Shown here: one piece after another, positions 21,478 to 24,715 of the stretch
Layout: each line of letters starts with the position of its first letter
Position numbering within the stretch: position 1 is the stretch's first letter
Origin: a virus
DNA: 24,715 bases
Virus record (IMG/VR): IMGVR_UViG_3300025012_000277
Span: 1 to 24,715 of that record
Direction: 5' to 3' (one strand)
The notes under the pieces: model-generated
Told to the model about the DNA's origin: nothing
What the model saw: the letters and a program-made list of their open reading frames with translations, nothing else
Database searches by the model: none
Program-made: the position numbers and the translations under genes

Positions 21478-21862
21478 TTTTAACATCTCTTCTATTAATA
21501 ATATAGTTCCATTCCTCAATAGTTAATTCATCATCTTCGCCTTTGCCAATTTCCTTCTTATATTTCTCAATCTTATCATCTTGTTCTTTATTCATTCTAT
21601 CAACTTCTGCTTTTGTTTCCGGATTATTCTCATAATCATAGTCCATAAAGTAATGATCATAAGAACTCATATAACTAATTTCACACTCTTCTTCGTCAAT
21701 CACATCAAAGATTCTTTCCAAAGCAATTTCTTCATCTTCTGCCGGAGAACTAGTATTGACTCTCACTAATTCTTTCCAAGGCTCTACACTAGAATCATAA
21801 ATTACTACACCTCTGTAAGATTTTGAATTTGGTTCATCATAATCAATTAACAATAAATACAT
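21470..21862 (-). CDS. Unknown acidic 130-residue protein
   Basis: 130 residues, ATG preceded by GAGGAG about 9 bases upstream. The N-terminus MYLLLIDYDEPNSKSYRGVV is a clear beta strand and loop, and the rest is acidic and helical with DDELTIEEWNYIINRRD near the end. No zinc, membrane or catalytic pattern is present. It overlaps the start of the ParB-like gene by 8 bases (AATGAATAA), so translation of the two is probably coupled. Its role may be linked to the ParB pair, but nothing in the sequence shows how. Confidence 0.7.
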   Translation of the reverse strand: MYLLLIDYDEPNSKSYRGVVIYDSSVEPWKELVRVNTSSPAEDEEIALERIFDVIDEEECEISYMSSYDHYFMDYDYENNPETKAEVDRMNKEQDDKIEKYKKEIGKGEDDELTIEEWNYIINRRDVKNE

Positions 21863-21947
21863 TAATAAACACTCCTCTTCTATTTTTATTCATAAAATAA
21901 AACCTTTAAAACAAACATAATTCATCCCTTAAAACTCACCTTTGATA

Positions 21948-22175
21948 CTAATTAGAAACAGCCAATATAAACATAATAAATATAAGAATTATTACACTTG
22001 CAATGATACTTTCACTAGCTGATAAAGGAGTATTATTTATTTTATTCACATTGTCATTATATGTTTTATATGTATTAGCTCTTTTCTTCTGCCTATAATA
22101 ATCATTTACAGAATGACTTACTGCCTTGGCAATTACTCTATTCATAGTTGAATAATTTCTTGGTCGAAGCATCAT
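21948..22175 (-). CDS. Small membrane-anchored protein
   Basis: 75 residues, ATG with GAGGAGAG 9 bases upstream (a second ATG follows directly). The first 50 residues are polar and strongly basic (RPRNYSTMNRVIAKAVSHSV, then YYRQKKRANTYKTY). The last 25 form one hydrophobic segment, SIIASVIILIFIMFILAVSN, a single C-terminal membrane helix. The positive-inside rule places the basic part in the cytoplasm with the tail in the membrane. It is a tail-anchored-like protein of unknown role; small phage membrane proteins can act in lysis control, superinfection exclusion or replication anchoring. It has no holin-like gene partner here. Confidence 0.65.
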   Translation of the reverse strand: MMLRPRNYSTMNRVIAKAVSHSVNDYYRQKKRANTYKTYNDNVNKINNTPLSASESIIASVIILIFIMFILAVSN

Positions 22176-22203
22176 GTTAATACACTCTCCTCAATTTTCT
22201 TTT

Positions 22204-22404
22204 CTAATAAATATCCTTACATTCCACAACACTAATATTATTATATTTTGCACAATCTTCACAATAGTAATGATTATCTTCTATTCCTACAAAGATATCT
22301 TCTACTCTAATTAGTTCTTCTTTACAGCAATGGCAATTCTCGCTTATGTATTGATCTAAATCATCTTCTACCTCCTTATGAGATAATACTTTTTGCATCT
22401 TCAT
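22204..22404 (-). CDS. 66-residue zinc-knuckle protein
   Basis: 66 residues. The ATG at 22404 lies 12 bases after GGAGG and overlaps the end of the preceding gene by 29 bases, so translation is likely coupled; a second ATG lies two codons in. Two Cys pairs, CHCC (Cys24, Cys27) and YCEDC (Cys48, Cys51), about 20 residues apart, form a treble-clef or ribbon-like zinc site. The remaining surface is acidic. Similar tiny zinc proteins in phages bind nucleic acid or other proteins; no family name is offered. Confidence 0.68.
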   Translation of the reverse strand: MKMQKVLSHKEVEDDLDQYISENCHCCKEELIRVEDIFVGIEDNHYYCEDCAKYNNISVVECKDIY

Positions 22405-22765
22405 TTTTAACCATTACCTCCGAAAATACAAAATCAGTATAGTCTTCTAAAATAATCTCTATAAATTTGTCAGTATGCTTAAATAGTTCTAAATCCAATT
22501 GTAATGATCCTATACAATACCCCTCTGCATGAGATTTATCTCTACACATAAGTAAATTTCCCATTCCATTAAAAGTTTCAGAACTATTGTAAATTTTGCC
22601 TAAGACTCTTACTAGTTTATTATCAAAATTAGATGAGTTAAATATATTATCTAATATGTCAGTTATGGATGTTTGTGATTGGTCTACTTTATCGATTACA
22701 CAATAATTCATTCTATCTGATTCTGAAGATAATATTAGTTGACCATTAAAATAATGTTTTTGCAT
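22376..22765 (-). CDS. Unknown 129-residue protein with long leader
   Basis: 129 residues, ATG with GAAGGAA about 8 bases upstream. Not recognised. The sequence suggests a mixed alpha-beta fold (HYFNGQLILSSESDRMNYCV, then LVRVLGKIYNSSETFNGMGN, then IGSLQLDLELFKHTDKFIEI). It has 253 gene-free bases upstream, including the two blocks shared with the structured region at 14.8-15.3 kb, so it appears to have its own regulated leader. It overlaps the next gene by 29 bases and is probably translated in concert with that small zinc protein. Confidence 0.68.
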   Translation of the reverse strand: MQKHYFNGQLILSSESDRMNYCVIDKVDQSQTSITDILDNIFNSSNFDNKLVRVLGKIYNSSETFNGMGNLLMCRDKSHAEGYCIGSLQLDLELFKHTDKFIEIILEDYTDFVFSEVMVKNEDAKSIIS

Positions 22766-22873
22766 TTTTATTTTCCTTCTTTCTATTGTTAATTTATTTT
22801 CTAATTTGTTTAAATATCTTTACCTTGATATACTGATTATTGACTTTTCATAATAATTAAAATAAACCTCTGC

Positions 22874-22924
22874 AACCATTGTGGGAGTAGCGATACAAGT
22901 TATTTGTAATTATTATATATTTAA
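22874..22924 (-). repeat. Intergenic blocks shared with 14797-14833 and 15314-15330
   Basis: This 51-base stretch lies in the gene-free 22766-23018 region. AACCATTGTGGGAGTAG (22874-22890) matches 15314-15330 at 16 of 17 bases. AGTTATTTGTA (22898-22908) and ATTATTATATATTTAA (22909-22924) match blocks at 14797-14833. Here the blocks are adjacent; in the other region they lie at opposite ends of about 530 bases. In the minus direction the order is TATATAATAAT, then CTACTCCCACAA, so this may be a promoter plus transcribed leader. The rest of 22766-23018 shows nothing clear. Confidence 0.55.
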
Positions 22925-23018
22925 TAAAAATTAAGCTAGAATCAATTGTAAAGATGTATGGGTAAGATTGTGTCAAATACTAAAACCTACTGCTTAAATT
23001 GTCTATAATTATAATTAT

Positions 23019-23426
23019 TTATTTATTTTTATCTTTATTAGATTCTTCTTTTAACTTTGCTTTTAATTTATCTTGTTTTTGTTTCAGTTTTAAGTCCTTT
23101 AATTGCTGATTGCTACCCATTGTCATTATCTTGATTATTTTATGTATTCTATGAATGTCTTCAGTATTGAATATTAATACTGCTTCTTCACATACTTCAC
23201 CACTTATGTAAGTCCATACTTTTATATTTTCTGCTTCAAACTTTGGCATTAATGTATTTACTGAACTTGCTCCAGATGGTAGATAGAGTGCTAGAGTTGA
23301 ATCTGAATATTTATAAACCTGACCATTATAGCGACACTTTAGATAATTATCTTCTTTATTCTTGCTTGTAGATCCGTCTGTGTTCAAAGTATGAAAAACT
23401 GTATAAGTACCGATGTAGTCTAAAAT
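23019..23426 (-). CDS. Unknown 135-residue protein, probable ATT start
   Basis: The body NYLKCRYNGQVYKYSDSTLA, LYLPSGASSVNTLMPKF, IKVWTYISGEVCEEAVLIFN, ending in a Lys-rich coiled tail, is clearly coding, but no family was recognised. The only conventional start, a TTG at 23385-23387, has no ribosome site. An in-frame ATT at 23424-23426 lies 9 bases after a perfect GGAGG, and the promoter at 23453-23481 would start the RNA only some 20 bases before it. ATT is therefore the best start (13 residues longer). The sequence before the ATT closes with an in-frame TGA, so no start further upstream is possible. The tail may bind nucleic acid. Confidence 0.62.
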   Translation of the reverse strand: MLDYIGTYTVFHTLNTDGSTSKNKEDNYLKCRYNGQVYKYSDSTLALYLPSGASSVNTLMPKFEAENIKVWTYISGEVCEEAVLIFNTEDIHRIHKIIKIMTMGSNQQLKDLKLKQKQDKLKAKLKEESNKDKNK

Positions 23427-23452
23427 TACTTTTCACCTCCTCTCCTGTAATT

Positions 23453-23481
23453 ATTATACCATATTACTTTGTGGATTGCAA
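23453..23481 (-). promoter_or_regulatory. Sigma-A-type promoter with extended -10
   Basis: In the minus strand TTGCAA (23476-23481) is followed after exactly 17 bases by TATAAT (23453-23458), with TGG just before the -10 as an extended element. Transcription would begin near 23446, inside ACAGGAGAGGAGG, giving a leader of about 20 bases before the 23426 start. Confidence 0.7.
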
Positions 23482-23517
23482 ACAATTATTTATTTTTATA
23501 TTTGAAAAACAATAAAA

Positions 23518-23757
23518 TTAATCAACAATCTTAATCCCATATATCGAATCAACAATCTCTAATTTCTTCTGCACATAAAATACATCTTCCTCATATTTAT
23601 CAGATATAGCAATAATTTGTTTCTCATAATAAACAATTAAATTACACACATCTGCATAACCACAAATATATCTTGGATTTTCATTAAAGCAATTACATCT
23701 TGATTTATTTGGACAGTTCTCATATGTAGATATTTGTTTTGGTATTTGGTTTGTCAT
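23518..23757 (-). CDS. 79-residue Cys-rich protein
   Basis: 79 residues, ATG with a near-perfect AAAGGAGGTGA ribosome site 8 bases upstream. The N-terminal 40 residues hold a cysteine pattern: Cys15, Cys21, Cys23, Cys32 and Cys38 (ENCPNKSRCNCF, then YICGYADVC). This suggests a metal-binding or disulphide-rich knot; in the cytoplasm, zinc is more likely. The C-terminal half is a charged helix, EDVFYVQKKLEIVDSIYG. No family was recognised. It has its own strong promoter (23868-23896) and a transcript that begins with a strong hairpin (23797-23859), so it appears to be expressed separately. Confidence 0.7.
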   Translation of the reverse strand: MTNQIPKQISTYENCPNKSRCNCFNENPRYICGYADVCNLIVYYEKQIIAISDKYEEDVFYVQKKLEIVDSIYGIKIVD

Positions 23758-23796
23758 TATTTCACCTCCTTTGATTTATTTTTATTGTTGGATTTT

Positions 23797-23859
23797 GAGG
23801 TAGAGTAGGTATATTTGAGTTGAATTTGTTTGTATTGTAAAATATACCGCCCCTACCTC
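23797..23859 (-). promoter_or_regulatory. Strong 5'-end hairpin of the 23757 gene
   Basis: Two perfect stems are stacked: GAGGTAG/CTACCTC (23797-23803, 23853-23859) and GGTATATTT/AAATATACC (23808-23816, 23840-23848). They are separated by a 4x4 internal loop and enclose a 23-base apical loop. The predicted transcription start lies within a few bases of the base of the hairpin. It could protect the RNA 5' end, act as an operator, or be a binding site for a regulator. Confidence 0.65.
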
Positions 23860-23867
23860 TTGTATAT

Positions 23868-23896
23868 AGTATAGCATTTATCAAACATAAAGTCAA
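23868..23896 (-). promoter_or_regulatory. Strong sigma-A-type promoter with extended -10
   Basis: In the minus strand TTGACT (23891-23896) is followed after exactly 17 bases by TATACT (23868-23873), with TGC directly before the -10, the extended TGn element. This is close to consensus for host vegetative RNA polymerase. Transcription would begin near 23861 and read the hairpin and the 79-residue gene. It lies just past the end of the frameshifted gene. Confidence 0.78.
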
Positions 23897-23902
23897 GAAT
23901 AT

Positions 23903-24143
23903 TTATTTATTAATTCGATCCTCTCTAGGTCTATCAGCATATGGAGATGAATCAATTCTTACCCTTCCATTTGTAGCAACAGTATGACCAAACAACCAAC
24001 CATCTTACAGTATATCTAATTAAATGTTCTGGATAAAATCCTTTAACTCTTTTACAAAACCAATCAACAGCAGAATTACAACCCATATGTCTTTTCTTAG
24101 ATTCCCATTTTTTAATTGCATCATCTATCGACATTAATTTCAT
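23903..24143 (-). pseudogene. Frameshifted small protein gene
   Basis: The ATG at 24141-24143 has AAGGAG 9 bases upstream and overlaps the helicase gene's end by 23 bases. The first frame gives about 45 sensible residues (SIDDAIKKWESKKRHMGCNS, FCKRVKGFYPEHLIRYT), then an odd tail ending at 23952. The neighbouring frame, entered at about 24005-24010, continues naturally as DGWLFGHTVATNGRVRID and SSPYADRPREDRINK to a stop at 23903-23905. The joined reading matches a small phage protein pattern I recall (FYPERLxRYTEDGExFxHxVATNGRIRID). One extra base near ACTGTAAGAT explains the break. It may be a true frameshift mutation, a sequencing error, or less likely programmed +1 frameshifting. Confidence 0.68.
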
Positions 24144-24715
24144 CTGTATTTTCTCCTTTATTATTTATTACATTATGTAAATCATGACCAATATGATTAT
24201 ATCTCATTAGCAAATATCTCTTGATACTGTCACTTAATTCAATCTTGTTACTCGCTCTTGAAATCCCGACATATACAATCGCCATCTCCTCAAATAGATT
24301 GTTATTTACCTTCTTTTTATCTGGATCAACTTCAATAAACTTATTATAATATTCACTTTCAATATCAAAATGATCATCACTAATATATACAGGTATTGAA
24401 TAAGTTTGGCCTTTGCTGCGGTGAATGGTGGAAAATATAATGTCTGCATTTTCTTTTTTAGTTACTGCATTATTTTTAATTCCATTTACAATATCAATAA
24501 TTCTTGAACCATATTTCTTTACCATTCTAATAAGTGAAAGAAGTTCTAAATCAACTGTTTTTTCTGAGTATTCTTCTAACTCTTGATAATTCTTAAATTT
24601 AGATAATATTTTATTTTTGGTTGGTTTACCTATACTGAAATAATAGCAGTCAGAAATATTTTCAAAGTTATAAGATTTATATGTTCCTTCGAAGAAAAAC
24701 TTCTTATTCTTATCT
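24121..24715 (-). CDS. UvrD/Rep-type helicase, C-terminal part (runs off right edge)
   Basis: The frame is open from the right edge of the window to the stop at 24121, about 197 residues; an internal ATG at 24525 is not the real start. The visible part has KKFFFEGTYKSYNFENISDC at its beginning, ELEEYSEKTVDLELLSLIRM in the middle, IIFSTIHRSKGQTYSIPVYI (motif V region of superfamily 1A helicases, about 92-111) and EEMAIVYVGISRASNKIELS (motif VI, with the arginine that contacts ATP). Motifs I-IV, including Walker A, lie outside the window. The enzyme would be a 3'-5' DNA helicase for replication or recombination. Its end overlaps the start of the frameshifted gene by 23 bases. Confidence 0.85.
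   Translation of the reverse strand, partial: DKNKKFFFEGTYKSYNFENISDCYYFSIGKPTKNKILSKFKNYQELEEYSEKTVDLELLSLIRMVKKYGSRIIDIVNGIKNNAVTKKENADIIFSTIHRSKGQTYSIPVYISDDHFDIESEYYNKFIEVDPDKKKVNNNLFEEMAIVYVGISRASNKIELSDSIKRYLLMRYNHIGHDLHNVINNKGENTDEINVDR

Noticed and set aside
1-24715. tRNA genes, rRNA genes, CRISPR arrays or integrase/attachment sites
   Set aside because: I looked for cloverleaf arms, regular spaced repeats and recombinase motifs and saw none; weak or degenerate tRNAs could still be missed by eye.

Overview
This window looks like part of a large double-stranded DNA phage, or a prophage, of a low-GC Gram-positive (Bacillota) host. The DNA is strongly AT-rich. Every supported gene lies on the minus strand, so transcription runs from high to low coordinates. 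Ribosome-binding sites are AGGAGG-like, gene overlaps are short, and TTG starts are frequent. The left edge carries the packaging genes: the first 65 codons of a large terminase subunit, preceded by a zinc-knuckle small terminase subunit. Together with a HU protein, a possible YonK-like protein and a two-barrel RNA polymerase of the YonO / cellular RdRP superfamily, this recalls the late region of Bacillus phage SPbeta. That comparison is from memory and was not aligned.

Layout in transcription order, right to left. (1) 24715-18994: the C-terminal part of a UvrD/Rep-type helicase running off the right edge, a frameshifted small gene, two sigma-A-type promoters (one followed at once by a strong 5' hairpin), a run of small proteins (several zinc-knuckle, one membrane-anchored), and a tandem pair of ParB-fold proteins. 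(2) 18993-15346: a hairpin leader, the 926-residue RNA polymerase-like protein, and a translationally coupled zinc-finger partner. (3) 15345-14776: about 570 bases without a gene, filled by a chain of strong hairpins, a candidate large structured RNA. (4) 14775-11173: a small protein, PIN-PhoH ATPase, HU, YonK-like acidic protein and two unknowns, with hairpin leaders between them. (5) 11172-10521: a second long gene-free stretch with a roughly 28-pair long-range closing helix. (6) 10520-7391: a zinc-ribbon peptide, a paralogous pair of small proteins, a clear intrinsic terminator, a superfamily 2 helicase and an HNH protein that shares the helicase's C-terminal tail, with repeated GTATCCCT motifs around the HNH gene. 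(7) 7390-1: a gene-free stretch of raised GC, a DNA adenine methylase, a metallophosphoesterase with an N-terminal helix-turn-helix-like region, a ClpP-like serine protease, small acidic proteins, an antirepressor, a homing-type HNH endonuclease and the terminase genes.

The most striking item is the RNA polymerase-like protein. It keeps three catalytic aspartates as D-W-D-M-D, where the superfamily usually has D-x-D-G-D, and also has the first-barrel signatures of cellular RNA-dependent RNA polymerases. Its coupled zinc-finger partner, the two large structured intergenic regions, and sequence blocks shared between distant intergenic regions are the parts most likely to hold undescribed biology. 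All functional calls rest on reading motifs by eye; no database search was run.
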